DNA of 64,000 nucleotides from Opitutaceae bacterium (GTDB lineage: Bacteria > Verrucomicrobiota > Verrucomicrobiia > Opitutales > Opitutaceae), in contig JACMRG010000312.1 in assembly GCA_014376585.1 (NCBI GenBank), forward strand, positions 1 through 64,000. The letters run 5' to 3'. Below the pieces are notes generated by a model that saw only the letters and a list, made by a program, of their open reading frames with translations, had not been told where the DNA came from and did not search any database. Made by a program: the position numbers and the translations under genes. Position 1 is the stretch's first letter. Each line of letters begins with the position of its first letter. This document shows positions 8,904-20,093 of the stretch, piece after piece.

Positions 8904-9815
8904 ATGTTGCCGACCCAGCAGGGATCGTTTCGTTTATTTCGCTTCAAGGGGATCGATGTCCACGTGCATTGGTCGTGGTTCGTCGTAGCCGTTTACTCGG
9001 TTTCCGGCCGCCTGCCCAATTACGCGTCGCCGGTGTGGGCCGTGCTCGAATACCTCATGTTGTTTGCCACGGTGCTGCTCCATGAGTTCGGACACGCGCT
9101 GGCGTGCCGTCAGGTGGGCGGCAGCTCGAGTCAGATCGTGCTGTGGCCGCTTGGCGGCGTGGCCTACGTGGCGCCACCGCCGCGACCGGGTGCGACGCTG
9201 TGGAGCATCGCGGCCGGTCCTCTGGTCAACGTAGCGTTGCTGCCCGTTTTGCTCGGCGTGCTTTATGTCTGCCGGGCGACGGGGGCGGTTGAGGCAAATC
9301 CCGACCTGGCCCATTTCCTCCGAGCGGTCATCGTCATGGATGTCAGCCTGCTTGTGTTTAATCTGCTGCCGATTTACCCGCTCGATGGGGGACAAATTCT
9401 ACGGTCGCTGTTGTGGTTTCCGCTGGGTCGCGCGCGCAGTCTGAAGACGGCGACGGTCATCGGATTGATCGGCGGAGTGGGGGTAGTGGCGCTCGCGGTC
9501 TGGTGGCAATCGCTGTGGACGGGGGTCATGGCGTTGTTCCTACTCTCGCAATCCTGGCGCAGCTTCAAGGAGGCCGGGGCGTTGCGGCAGATTGAACAAT
9601 TGCCGCGCCGACCGGGCTTCACGTGTGTCGTCTGTCACGCGGCGCCGCCGATCGGCAACTACTGGGTGTGCCCGGCGTGCAACGGCACCTTCGATCCGTT
9701 CGCGACGGCGGCAGTGTGCCCGCACTGTCAGACGGGGCTCGCACTCACCGCCTGTCCCGATTGCCATAACGCCCGGCCGCATTCCAGCTGGGACGCGTCG
9801 ATCGTCGATGTGTAG
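8904..9815 (+). CDS. Site-2 protease family (M50) membrane metalloprotease with zinc-ribbon tail
   Basis: 303 residues from ATG 8904; the longer in-frame start at 8778 would add a non-conserved leader made of repeat sequence. The zinc-binding HEFGH lies at residues 60-64 in a hydrophobic helix, and the distal ligand motif NLLPIYPLDGGQ puts D161 in place. This arrangement is typical of SpoIVFB/FtsH-neighbour-type M50 proteases that cleave substrates within the membrane. About four to five further helices are visible. From residue ~230 the protein is soluble and has four CxxC pairs (CVVC, CPAC, CPHC, CPDC), most likely two zinc ribbons. They replace the CBS domains seen in some relatives. The substrate is unknown. 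Confidence 0.9.
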   Translation: MLPTQQGSFRLFRFKGIDVHVHWSWFVVAVYSVSGRLPNYASPVWAVLEYLMLFATVLLHEFGHALACRQVGGSSSQIVLWPLGGVAYVAPPPRPGATLWSIAAGPLVNVALLPVLLGVLYVCRATGAVEANPDLAHFLRAVIVMDVSLLVFNLLPIYPLDGGQILRSLLWFPLGRARSLKTATVIGLIGGVGVVALAVWWQSLWTGVMALFLLSQSWRSFKEAGALRQIEQLPRRPGFTCVVCHAAPPIGNYWVCPACNGTFDPFATAAVCPHCQTGLALTACPDCHNARPHSSWDASIVDV

Positions 9816-10538
9816 GCGAAGCCAGCCAGAGCGTGGCGAACGCCGCACGTGCGGACCGACCGGGGAAGGGGGCATGTCGCGGAGAAAATTCCGCGGGACG
9901 CAGGGCGACAAGCGTCGAATAGCGGGAGCCGGTCCACCGAGACTCCCGTGCGGTCCCTAATTGAGTCCGGGGAAGATGCGCCAATCCGAACGTGAGAGGG
10001 TAACGGTCGCGGTCCGGACACAATCAAGGAAAAATCTTCGGACCCGTGTCTAGTGGAGCGTTCGTAGCTCGTGAAGATACAGGACTGGAAAAACCGGCGA
10101 ATATCCTATGAAAACGATCATCGCCATCGCCTCATATTGGCCGCATCACGGCGACAACCTGATCGGGAGAGCCTTCGACCATGCGACAAAAACGTGGTCC
10201 CGCGCACCTTCGCTCAACCCAAATAGGAGAAAGCGCAGCGCATCGGGCGGTGATGTGGCGGCGAGCTTCGCCGGCGGAAGGTATCGGATGAGCCGGCTGA
10301 GCATGTCGGGTAACAGCAAACTGCTGTAAACGCTGATGGCCGCCGAGCTGTCGATTAATACCGCTTTTGGACTTTTTCGGCGGTGCTAGGTGAACGCAAG
10401 CGGCTGTTCGGGAGCGGCGTGCCGCCACGCGGTCTCACTTTGGCCGAGAAGCAGAGAACGCCCAAGGGCTTCCTCATCACTACCCATCGGCTGGGTCGAA
10501 GGAAAAAAGGCAATGCATGCTGACCCGCAAAGGAAAGA
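9816..10538. other. Long non-coding stretch
   Basis: About 720 bases without a believable gene. A 73-residue frame at 10108-10329 has no start signal or family features. A CGGGAG...CTCCCG hairpin lies near 9928-9948, and GTCCGGGGAAGAT (9965) is partly complemented by ATCTTCGGACC (10034-10044), suggesting possible RNA secondary structure. I could not match it to RNase P, SRP RNA, tmRNA or an intron. Confidence 0.4.
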
Positions 10539-11957
10539 TCAGGCCGGTTTCCGGCGGCGCCACGCCCAAGTGAGGGAGAGTCCGCCGAGGCAGGCGGCAT
10601 AGGTCGATGGCTCGGGAATCGCGGCGGCGGCGAAGGAGAGTTGGCCTGAGCTGGAGATGGACGCGAGGTAGTTGGTCGTGTCGTAGCCGGATAGCGTCAG
10701 CGAGCTGAACGACGTGCTGCCGAACCCACTGAAGATCTGGTAGGCACTGGAGTAACTGAAGCCGGCTCCGCCAGTATCGAACGTGATCGTGCCGCCGCTG
10801 AGCCCCAAGATGCCCGAGCCCACGCTGACGATCTGGTCGTAGGAACTGCCAAGAGTGAGGGTCAGAGTGCCCCCGGACATCGAGAAGTTCTGACCGGCGG
10901 TGAGGGTGAGGCTGCCGGCGCTATTGTCGTTCAGCGAGAGGGCTCCCCCTGAGAATATGATGTGGCCGCCGACGGTGGTGGCAGCAACCGAGGTGGCGAG
11001 GGCACCACCAGTCACGATCAGCGCCCCGGTGGCGGCTTGCAGCGTGATCGCCGAACCAAGGGTGAGCGTCCCGCTTTCGACCGTGGTGTTTCCCGTGTAT
11101 GTATGGGCACCCGGGCCATCGTTGGTTCTGGCGAGGCTGAGGCCCGCACCGCCGGTGGTTTCGCCGATGCTGCCGCTAAAGGTGGTGGTGCCGGTATTGG
11201 TGGTGAGAGTTCGAGTGCCGGTCAAACTGACCGCCCCGCCAAACTCGAGGTTGTAGCCGAGGTCATTTTTGAGGGTCGGGTTATTCCCGAAAATGACCGG
11301 GTTGGTGAGCTTGTTTGCACCGGTGAGGTCCGTGCCTGCCTTGATCGTATTGGGGCTGCCGGCGTCGAAATTAAGCGTGCTGGTGCCGAAAGCGGAAGCG
11401 TTGCCCATGATCGTAGTGCTGTTGTTATTCCACTTTGTGATGCCGGTGTAGGTGTTCGCGCCGTTGAGCACAAACGTGCCGGTATTGTTAAGGCTTACAG
11501 TGATACTGTTGGTGCTCGAGAGGACTCCGTTTGATGGTCAACACCTGGTTGGAGGCAGATGTGCCTGCTGCGTGGCATTGCTGGCAGCGCCGAAGACGAC
11601 GTTGGTATTGATGGCCGCCGTCGCTCCGGCGGTGCCGGTGTTCAAGAAGAGGGCCTGACCCGTGGAAAGGACCGTCACCGTGCCGCCACTGCTGGAGAGC
11701 GTCCATCCGGCGCTTGTAAATCGGAGGGCCAGAACGGTGATATCTGCGGTTAGGGTGGGCTGAACGAGCTTCCCCGGGCTGTTAAAGAATGCGGTGTTGG
11801 CCGTGGTGGGAGCCGAGCCGCTGACCCAACTGGCGCCGGCGTTGAAATCGGTGGAGGCGTTGCTCCAAGTGAGGCTCTGGTCGGTGGCGGGGTGGGCGAA
11901 GAAAGCGAGACACGAGGTGGTCGCCAAGCGAACGTGGCGCGCACTCAAGCGTGCCAC
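10539..11957 (-). pseudogene. PEP-CTERM protein with autotransporter-type beta-strand repeats, double frameshift
   Basis: The N-terminal part (GTG start 11957; cleavage region near FFAHPATDQSLTWSNA) and the long C-terminal part are in the same frame. A short piece around 11530-11570 is shifted. Reading TSASNQVLTI, then NGVLSSTNSITVSLNNTGTF restores the expected repeat, which needs one indel near 11562-11572 and one extra A near 11529-11532. The body has the Gly/Thr/Ser-rich beta-solenoid repeats seen in passenger-like exported proteins (for example NTTVESGTLTLG). The C-terminus has PEPSTYAACLGG, a hydrophobic stretch and WRRRKPA, a textbook PEP-CTERM sorting tag for exosortase processing. It is presumably a surface or extracellular-matrix protein if functional. 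Confidence 0.85.
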
Positions 11958-12215
11958 GCGCGGCGATAACCATGCAACCGACCGAGCAATAGTGAACAGC
12001 AGAGTCAGCGCGCGGATAACCTTTCGGCACGAATCGACCGGAGCTGAAGCGCTGCTTCAGAATTCAAACGACCCGGGAATGCTCATCAAAAACCCTAGAC
12101 CGGAGACAAGCGTGGTGGCAGTTTCCGACGGCGGATCATCAGCACTGTTAAAGTGCCGGCAATGAGGATGCGTGGGGGCGCGCCGCCGGGCGCGACCCGT
12201 CATCAACGGAGAGGG

Positions 12216-14558
<2,343 letters not shown>

Positions 14559-14646
14559 TCAAAAGCAATTGCTGTGGAGAGCATGTGGCGCGCTGATGCA
14601 CGGGCGAAACGGAGACGGGGAAATGCGCGCGGGGAGGCGCGAATGT

Positions 14647-15747
14647 TCAGGCCGTGATCGTCTCTAGCGAGCAACCGTCGGCGACGGTGTTGGGCGTCTC
14701 ACAGTTGGGGCGGGCGATCACGCCGGGGTAGGGCTCGGGGGCAAATTCGCGCGTGGGCTCGGCGAGGAGGTGGCGGTCGCAAACGGCGAAGAGCTCGGTC
14801 TCGGTCTCGGTGCGGCGCATGGCGTGAAGAAAGGCGCCGTCGGCGTCCACGCTCTGGCCGACGAAGTTGAGGTATTTCTTCATCTTGTTCACGTGGTAAC
14901 GCTCCTCAAGGTCAGGGCGCTGCGTCGCGCGGTAGAGACGCTCCACATAATCGCGGGCATCGGCGAGGGTGAGGCGCATGACGGGCCGGCCGGCAAAGAT
15001 CTCGCGGCACTGGCGGAAGATCCAAGGATTGCGAATGGCGTGGCGGCCGATCATGACGCCGGCGGCGCGGGTTTCGCCGATGACGCGATGCGCGGCGGCG
15101 GCGGAGGTGACGTTGCCATTGGCGAGGACGGGGCAGCGGACGCGAGAAACGGCGTGGGCGATGAAATTGTAGTGCACCTCGCTGCGATACATCTCCTTCA
15201 CGGTGCGGCCGTGAACGCTGAGGAGATCAACGCGGTGCTCGTTGACGAGATCGAGCACGCGGTCGAAGTGGCGCGTGTCCTCGAAGCCGATACGCATCTT
15301 GACCGTGAAGAGACCGGGCACGGCGGCGCGGAGGGCGGCGAGGATTTCGCCGATTTTTTCGGGATCGCGCAGCAGGCCGCCGCCGACGTTTTTCTTGTAA
15401 ACCTTGGGCGCGGGACAGCCGAGGTTGAGGTCGATGCCGGCGATGGGGTGGCGAAGCAGTTCATCGACCGTGCGGGCGAGGTGCGTGACATCCTCGCCGA
15501 TGAGCTGGGCGAAGACGGGGCGGCCCGTGACGTTCTCGTCGATGGAGCGGAGAATGTGTTTCTCGGGACGCGACATCGAGTGCACGCGGAGAAATTCGGT
15601 GAAGAAATAATCGGGCGCGCCGTAATGGGCGACGACGCCCATGAAGGCGAGGTCGGTGACATCCTGCATCGGTGCGAGCGCGGTGAGCGGCTGCGCGGGC
15701 AAGATGGCGGACGGCAGCGTGGTGGAAACGGCGGGAGCCACGGTCAC
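14647..15747 (-). CDS. tRNA-dihydrouridine synthase (Dus family)
   Basis: 366 residues. It is an FMN enzyme that reduces uridines in the tRNA D-loop to dihydrouridine. Family blocks are visible: LAPMQDVTDLAF at the N-terminus (FMN phosphate loop), DLNLGCPAPKVYKKNVGGGLL (catalytic Cys in the GCP motif), TVKMRIGFEDT, LLSVHGRTVKEMY, VLANGNVTSAAAA and GVMIGRHAIRNPWIF. The subfamily (DusA/B/C) is not certain; the spacing is closest to DusB/DusC-type sequences. The GTG start overlaps the TGA stop of the upstream nuclease-domain gene (GTGA), so the two are translationally coupled. Confidence 0.93.
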   Translation of the reverse strand: MTVAPAVSTTLPSAILPAQPLTALAPMQDVTDLAFMGVVAHYGAPDYFFTEFLRVHSMSRPEKHILRSIDENVTGRPVFAQLIGEDVTHLARTVDELLRHPIAGIDLNLGCPAPKVYKKNVGGGLLRDPEKIGEILAALRAAVPGLFTVKMRIGFEDTRHFDRVLDLVNEHRVDLLSVHGRTVKEMYRSEVHYNFIAHAVSRVRCPVLANGNVTSAAAAHRVIGETRAAGVMIGRHAIRNPWIFRQCREIFAGRPVMRLTLADARDYVERLYRATQRPDLEERYHVNKMKKYLNFVGQSVDADGAFLHAMRRTETETELFAVCDRHLLAEPTREFAPEPYPGVIARPNCETPNTVADGCSLETITA

Positions 15748-16232
15748 TTGTCGTCGTCGGAATCCGAGCCGGACGAATCGTCGCTTTCCTCGGCTTGTTG
15801 TTTCAACACGCGCTCGAGGACCTCGGACATGTCGTCCACGTTGTCGAAAACGGCGTGAGCGACGTAAAGCGGGCGCTTGTGCTGAAGGGAGAGGACGATC
15901 GAATCGCTGGGACGCGCGTCGATCTCGATGATCTTGCGACCGAGCTCGTTTTCCATGCGGAGCAAAATGCGGGCGAAGAATGTGCCCTCGCGGGCGTCGT
16001 TGATGACGACGTGCTCGAGCTGGGCGCCGAGACCGAGGAGAATGCTGCCAATGAGATCGTGGGTGAGGGGGCGCTCTTTCTTTTCGCCCTTGAGCGTCAT
16101 CTGGATGGCGTTGCCGACGGAGTGGTCGACGTAGATGACGAACGTTTTTTCGTCGTTGCCGATGAACACGGCACAGCCGTTGGCGGTGGGCATGACGCCC
16201 TTGATGGCGACGGTGACGACGTCTGGTTTCAT
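15744..16232 (-). CDS. Bifunctional nuclease-domain protein (BFN/DUF151)
   Basis: 162 residues from ATG 16232. The DUF151 domain spans about residues 5-130, with AVFIGNDEKTFVIYVDHSVG, RPLTHDLIGSILLGLG and RKIIEIDARPSDSIVLSLQ typical of the family. The C-terminal tail is acidic and Ser/Asp-rich (EESDDSSGSDSDDD). Plant members have reported DNase/RNase activity; bacterial members are poorly known, so the activity here is inferred. It lies between lpxI (62 bases upstream) and dus (overlapping), probably one transcription unit. Confidence 0.88.
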   Translation of the reverse strand: MKPDVVTVAIKGVMPTANGCAVFIGNDEKTFVIYVDHSVGNAIQMTLKGEKKERPLTHDLIGSILLGLGAQLEHVVINDAREGTFFARILLRMENELGRKIIEIDARPSDSIVLSLQHKRPLYVAHAVFDNVDDMSEVLERVLKQQAEESDDSSGSDSDDDK

Positions 16233-16294
16233 GGGAAAAACGTGTTGGGCGGACGCGAAAAGCGCAAGCCGCGGGGGAGACGCGGCGAGCGAAC

Positions 16295-17146
16295 TTACTT
16301 GAAGCCGAAGAGGCTGATGCCGTTTTTCCTGGCGGCGACGAGGACGGCGGGCTTGTCGAGAATCAGGACGCGGCCGGTTTCGAGCGCGGCGGCGGTGATG
16401 CCGGCGGCTTTCATGGTTTCGAGCGTGCGCAGGCCGAAGCACGGGACGTCGAAGCGAAAATCTTGGCGGGCTTTTACGGTTTTGACGAACAGGGTTTCGT
16501 CGGTCTTGAGCGTGCCGGCGCGCGTGAGCATCGCATCGGTGCCCTCGTAGGCCTCGACGGCGAGGACCGTGCCCTTACGCACGACGCAGCCTTGGCCGAT
16601 GTCGAGGCGGGCGCATTCTCGGGCGATTTGGATACCGTGGTCGATATAGTCCCGGTCGATGGGAAATCCGCGACCGGTCATGTTGCCAGTGGTGGCGAGT
16701 TGGTCGTCGAGGAAGGCGCGGGCGTCGAGCAAGGTGACGCCGATGGCGGCGATTTCTTCGGCGATGGCGCCGAAGATGGTCTCGGCATTGCGGCGCTTGA
16801 GGGAAGCGAGGATGCGGACGGCCTTCAGATCGGGGTGGAGGCCTTTGAAAAGTTTGCGCGGGGAAATCTGGCCGGCCATGTAGGCGCTGCCGGCGCCGAG
16901 GTCTTCGAGAGCGCGAAGCATTTTGCCGACTTGGCCGACGAGAATCGTGCGTTGGTCGGCGGGGGCGAAGGTGGCGACGAGTTCGGCGGCGGGTTCTTCC
17001 TCGAAGGCGATCAGGCGAAGAGGAATGCCCGCGCGGCGGATGGCCTGCGCGACGAGTTGTGGATAGAGCCCCTGGCCGGCGATGAGCGCGATGGGCTTGG
17101 TGGGATCGAAGCCGGACGGGAGAAAGGCAGAAGGTGCGGAAGCCAC
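16295..17146 (-). CDS. lpxI: UDP-2,3-diacylglucosamine pyrophosphatase LpxI
   Basis: 283 residues, GTG start. It hydrolyses UDP-2,3-diacylglucosamine to lipid X in lipid A synthesis at the cytoplasmic membrane, in bacteria that lack LpxH. The family (formerly DUF1009) is recognised by IALIAGQGLYPQLVAQAIRR at the N-terminus, ILVGQVGKMLRAL, and AIEE-type helices. The C-terminal domain carries VVRKGTVLAVEAYEGTDAML, then FDVPCFGLRTLETM and LETGRVLILDKP. It heads the lpxI / DUF151 / dus cluster just downstream of the terminator that closes the polysaccharide operon. It implies a lipopolysaccharide outer membrane. Confidence 0.95.
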   Translation of the reverse strand: MASAPSAFLPSGFDPTKPIALIAGQGLYPQLVAQAIRRAGIPLRLIAFEEEPAAELVATFAPADQRTILVGQVGKMLRALEDLGAGSAYMAGQISPRKLFKGLHPDLKAVRILASLKRRNAETIFGAIAEEIAAIGVTLLDARAFLDDQLATTGNMTGRGFPIDRDYIDHGIQIARECARLDIGQGCVVRKGTVLAVEAYEGTDAMLTRAGTLKTDETLFVKTVKARQDFRFDVPCFGLRTLETMKAAGITAAALETGRVLILDKPAVLVAARKNGISLFGFK

Positions 17147-17205
17147 GGTGGAGGGTCGGAGGTTGCGAGAGTGCGGCGGCGGAATGAAGCCAAATACGCA
17201 GACGC

Positions 17206-17231
17206 AAAAACGCCGCGCGAGGGGCGCGGCG
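17206..17231 (-). terminator. Rho-independent terminator closing the polysaccharide operon
   Basis: On the minus strand an eight-base-pair CGCCGCGC/GCGCGGCG stem with a five-base loop is followed by TTTTT. It lies about 30 bases after the stop of the Wzc-like gene and before lpxI. Confidence 0.85.
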
Positions 17232-17260
17232 CTGAAGGAGACCAGAGGTCTATGAGGTGG

Positions 17261-19429
17261 TTAACTCTGGGCGCCGTAATATTTTTTATAACTCCGGTAA
17301 TAGCGGTAGTTGGAATAATACTCGATGCGGCGCGGTGAGAGACCGTTGAGCACAATGCCAAGGACTTCGTTTTTGCCGCGGTGGAGCGCCTTGATATAAA
17401 GTTTGATGTGTTTGCGGAAGGCCCGATTGAAACGGCAGACGTAAACGACTTCGTCGATGCGCTCGGCGATCAGGAGGGAATCGGTAACGGCGCCCATCGG
17501 TGGCGAGTCCACGACGACGAGATCGTAATGTTTCTTGAGGCGCTCAAGGAGCTGGCCGAAAAGAGGATTCTCGAGGAGTTCGGTGGGGCTCTTGGAGCGA
17601 CCGCCGGAAGTGAGGAGGGAAAGATTGTCGCCGACTTTAATGATGCCAAGGTTGACGTCCCGCGTGAGGTCGGCGTCGAGGTTGCCACCGGCTTCGAACC
17701 ACGGAATGAGGCCGGCGTTGTTCTGCTGTTTGAAATGGCGATGAAGCATGGGACGGCGGAGATCGCAGTCGATGAGCAGGGTGCGCTTACCGTGGCGCGC
17801 GAAGCTGCCGGCAAAATTGCAGGAGATCAGGGTTTTGCCCTCGCCCGGGATCGTGCTGGTGATGAGCACGGATTTCGGGAAATCGAGTTTCGAGTGGATC
17901 TTCGCCGAACTGTAAACGCTGAGAAAGGCTTCGACGCCCGGCGCCTGACTGCCGTCGAGCACGAGGGAGTAGCGGTCCTCTTCCTTGATCGTGTTAAGAT
18001 TGGGAATGATACCGAGGAGGTTGACGCCGATGAACGACTCGACGTCCCACGAGCTCTTGACGCGGTCGTCGATGAAGCTGAGGGCGAGGGCGACGCCGAT
18101 GAACACGATCACGCCCAGGCCGATGGCGCTGCGGGTGATGCGCTGGATGTTGGGCGAATAGGGAGAACCGGGAACGGTCGCGCGGTCGAGCGGGTGAAGC
18201 GGGATGGACTCCAGGGCTTTGGTGGTGGCGGTCTCGTTGAGGCGGCCGAGAATCGTGAGGTAGTTGGTCTTGGAGGCGTTGGCGCGGTTCTGGAGCGCGT
18301 CGAAATCCACCCGGAGTTCGCGCAGACGGAGCGCCTGTTGCTCTTGTTTGGCGTATTCGGACTCAAGGGTTTTTACGGTCTGGCGCGCTTCGGCCAGACC
18401 CGCGGCGATATCAGCGATGGCGTCCACGATGGCTTGGTCGAGATGCTCCTGCGTGACGGCGATGTTGTTGGCGACGTCGATCAATTTCGGGTGCCGCTCA
18501 AGGTAACGCTCGGCTAAGAGCGACTGTTTTTGCTGCAGGTCATTGAGCTGGGTGCGGAGACTGGCGACCGCGGGGCGTGTCGAGATGGCCGATACCTCGA
18601 GGATTTTTTTGTTCTCCTTGCGGTAGGTTTCGATCTGTTGGGCCAGATTTTCCAGATTGAGGACGGCGAGGCGGGCGTTGGTCAGGTTGGTATTGATGGC
18701 CATCATACCGGTGGTGACCATGTCGGAGCTCTTATCGAGGGAGATGAGGTTGTTGGCCCGCATGTAGGCCTGAAGCTTGTCCTCGTCGGCCTTGGATTCT
18801 TTCTCCAGTGTGGCCGCACGTTCGCGGAGGAAAGAGAGAGCGTCGTCGTTCTTGCCGCCGAGGATGGCCTGCAGATATTTCATGAACTGCTCTACATAGG
18901 CGTTGGCCACGAGAGCGGCGGCTTCAGGATCTTCATGGCGGACGGTGATGCTGATGAGAAGACTGTTGCGGATAGAATCAATGCTGACGCCGCCCATCAA
19001 ACCGTCGGCGCGCTGAGGAGTTGGGACGGTTTGCCCCGGGAGCACTTTCTTGAGCGCAGGACGGTGGAGGATTTTGATTTGGTCGGGCGTGAACGATTCC
19101 GCGACGCGGGTCCGCATGCGTTGGCTGTTAAAAACCTGAAGGTTGGTGTTGAGATCTATATCCGAGCGAACGGTCTGGTCCACCACGCCCTGTGCGGTGA
19201 CGATCGAATCCGGTTTTTCGAACTGCATCGTCGCCGTGGCCGAATACATCGGGATCTCGCGAGACTGGTAGTAGCCCATGCTGATCGAAACGATCAGGGC
19301 GAGGGGCAGGGCAATCCACAGGCGTTCACGCAGGATGATGTAATAATCACGCAGCGTGCGACGCTCGACCGCATCCTCCTCAGCGGGAGGAGGCGGCGAT
19401 GGGGGGTTGTTCTTGGAAGCTTCGGCCAT
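17261..19429 (-). CDS. Wzc-like polysaccharide co-polymerase / tyrosine autokinase
   Basis: 722 residues. An N-terminal Wzz-type domain is flanked by membrane helices (about residues 33-50 and 440-460) with a long coiled-coil periplasmic part between them. The cytoplasmic kinase domain follows: Walker A in STIPGEGKTL (about residue 525), Walker A' LLIDCDLRRP and Walker B LVVVDSPP. The C-terminus is a Tyr cluster (EYYSNYRYYRSYKKYYG), the usual autophosphorylation tail. Such BY-kinases control chain length and export of capsule or exopolysaccharide with a Wza-type channel. The Wza-like gene lies directly upstream, 11 bases away. No polymerase, flippase or glycosyltransferase genes lie in this operon. 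Confidence 0.94.
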   Translation of the reverse strand: MAEASKNNPPSPPPPAEEDAVERRTLRDYYIILRERLWIALPLALIVSISMGYYQSREIPMYSATATMQFEKPDSIVTAQGVVDQTVRSDIDLNTNLQVFNSQRMRTRVAESFTPDQIKILHRPALKKVLPGQTVPTPQRADGLMGGVSIDSIRNSLLISITVRHEDPEAAALVANAYVEQFMKYLQAILGGKNDDALSFLRERAATLEKESKADEDKLQAYMRANNLISLDKSSDMVTTGMMAINTNLTNARLAVLNLENLAQQIETYRKENKKILEVSAISTRPAVASLRTQLNDLQQKQSLLAERYLERHPKLIDVANNIAVTQEHLDQAIVDAIADIAAGLAEARQTVKTLESEYAKQEQQALRLRELRVDFDALQNRANASKTNYLTILGRLNETATTKALESIPLHPLDRATVPGSPYSPNIQRITRSAIGLGVIVFIGVALALSFIDDRVKSSWDVESFIGVNLLGIIPNLNTIKEEDRYSLVLDGSQAPGVEAFLSVYSSAKIHSKLDFPKSVLITSTIPGEGKTLISCNFAGSFARHGKRTLLIDCDLRRPMLHRHFKQQNNAGLIPWFEAGGNLDADLTRDVNLGIIKVGDNLSLLTSGGRSKSPTELLENPLFGQLLERLKKHYDLVVVDSPPMGAVTDSLLIAERIDEVVYVCRFNRAFRKHIKLYIKALHRGKNEVLGIVLNGLSPRRIEYYSNYRYYRSYKKYYGAQS

Positions 19430-19440
19430 TGAGAGTGGGG

Positions 19441-20088
19441 TCAGATAACGCGCTCGGGCACATAAATAATGTCATCGGGCTCAAGCGTGAGCGAACTATC
19501 TTCGGCCCGAGCATCTTTTTTGCCCCGAAGGATGCTCTCGACGTCGTAGTTCTTCGTCGAAGTCGAACCATCAGCTTGGATGCGGGTGACCCGCACGGCG
19601 GTGCCCTTGGCGGTGTCGGTGAATCCGCCGGCCTTACCGACCAGTTCCAGCAGGCTCATCGGTGACTCCAAGGGGAGTGGGTAGCGTGCGGGAATTTTAA
19701 TCTGGCCGCCGATCGTGACCTCGCGGGGAGCATAATCCTCGATAGTGACCGTGACTTGGGGGGTGCGGAGAAACCGGCCTTCACGGTAGGCGTTTTCGAT
19801 GGCGCGCTCGGCTTGGTTGACGGTCAAACCGGTGACGCGAACCTCTCCAACCAGCGGTAAGTTAAGCGTGCCTTTGCTATCAACCCGGCTGGTCCGCGTC
19901 AGGTCTTCATCGAAAACACTGACGCCCAGTTTATCAGAGCTGCGAATAGAGTAGGTGATTGATTTCCTGGCGGTGGTCTTCGCAGGGGCGGCCACTTGCG
20001 CGATGAGACCGGAGCCGAGTGATAGCAGGGCCACCATGCCGGCCAGGAAGCGAAGCATACGGAAAAAAGAGGAAGCGGCGGAGTTCAT
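19441..20088 (-). CDS. Polysaccharide export protein (Wza-like, Poly_export + SLBB domains)
   Basis: 215 residues from ATG 20088. A signal peptide (FLAGMVALLSLGSGLIAQ) is followed by the Poly_export domain (YSIRSSDKLGVSVFDEDLTRTSRVDSKGTLNLP split over strands; PLVGEVRVTGLT). An SLBB-like part comes next (VTIGGQIKIPARYPLP, LLELVGKAGGFTDTAKGTAVRV), and the protein ends in LEPDDIIYVPERVI. It is shorter than E. coli Wza (about 380 residues), with a single SLBB repeat and no C-terminal outer-membrane helix that I can see. It is therefore closer to the short exopolysaccharide-export type. It presumably forms the outer-membrane/periplasmic part of the exporter with the barrel protein upstream. Confidence 0.9.
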   Translation of the reverse strand: MNSAASSFFRMLRFLAGMVALLSLGSGLIAQVAAPAKTTARKSITYSIRSSDKLGVSVFDEDLTRTSRVDSKGTLNLPLVGEVRVTGLTVNQAERAIENAYREGRFLRTPQVTVTIEDYAPREVTIGGQIKIPARYPLPLESPMSLLELVGKAGGFTDTAKGTAVRVTRIQADGSTSTKNYDVESILRGKKDARAEDSSLTLEPDDIIYVPERVI

Positions 20089-20093
20089 GATTT

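Noticed and set aside
9816-10080. RNase P, SRP RNA or group II intron
   Set aside because: None of the conserved cores is present; only generic hairpins are seen.
10108-10329. 73-residue open frame (MKTIIAIASYW)
   Set aside because: No start signal, no family features, and Arg/Ser-rich non-coding character after the first 35 residues.
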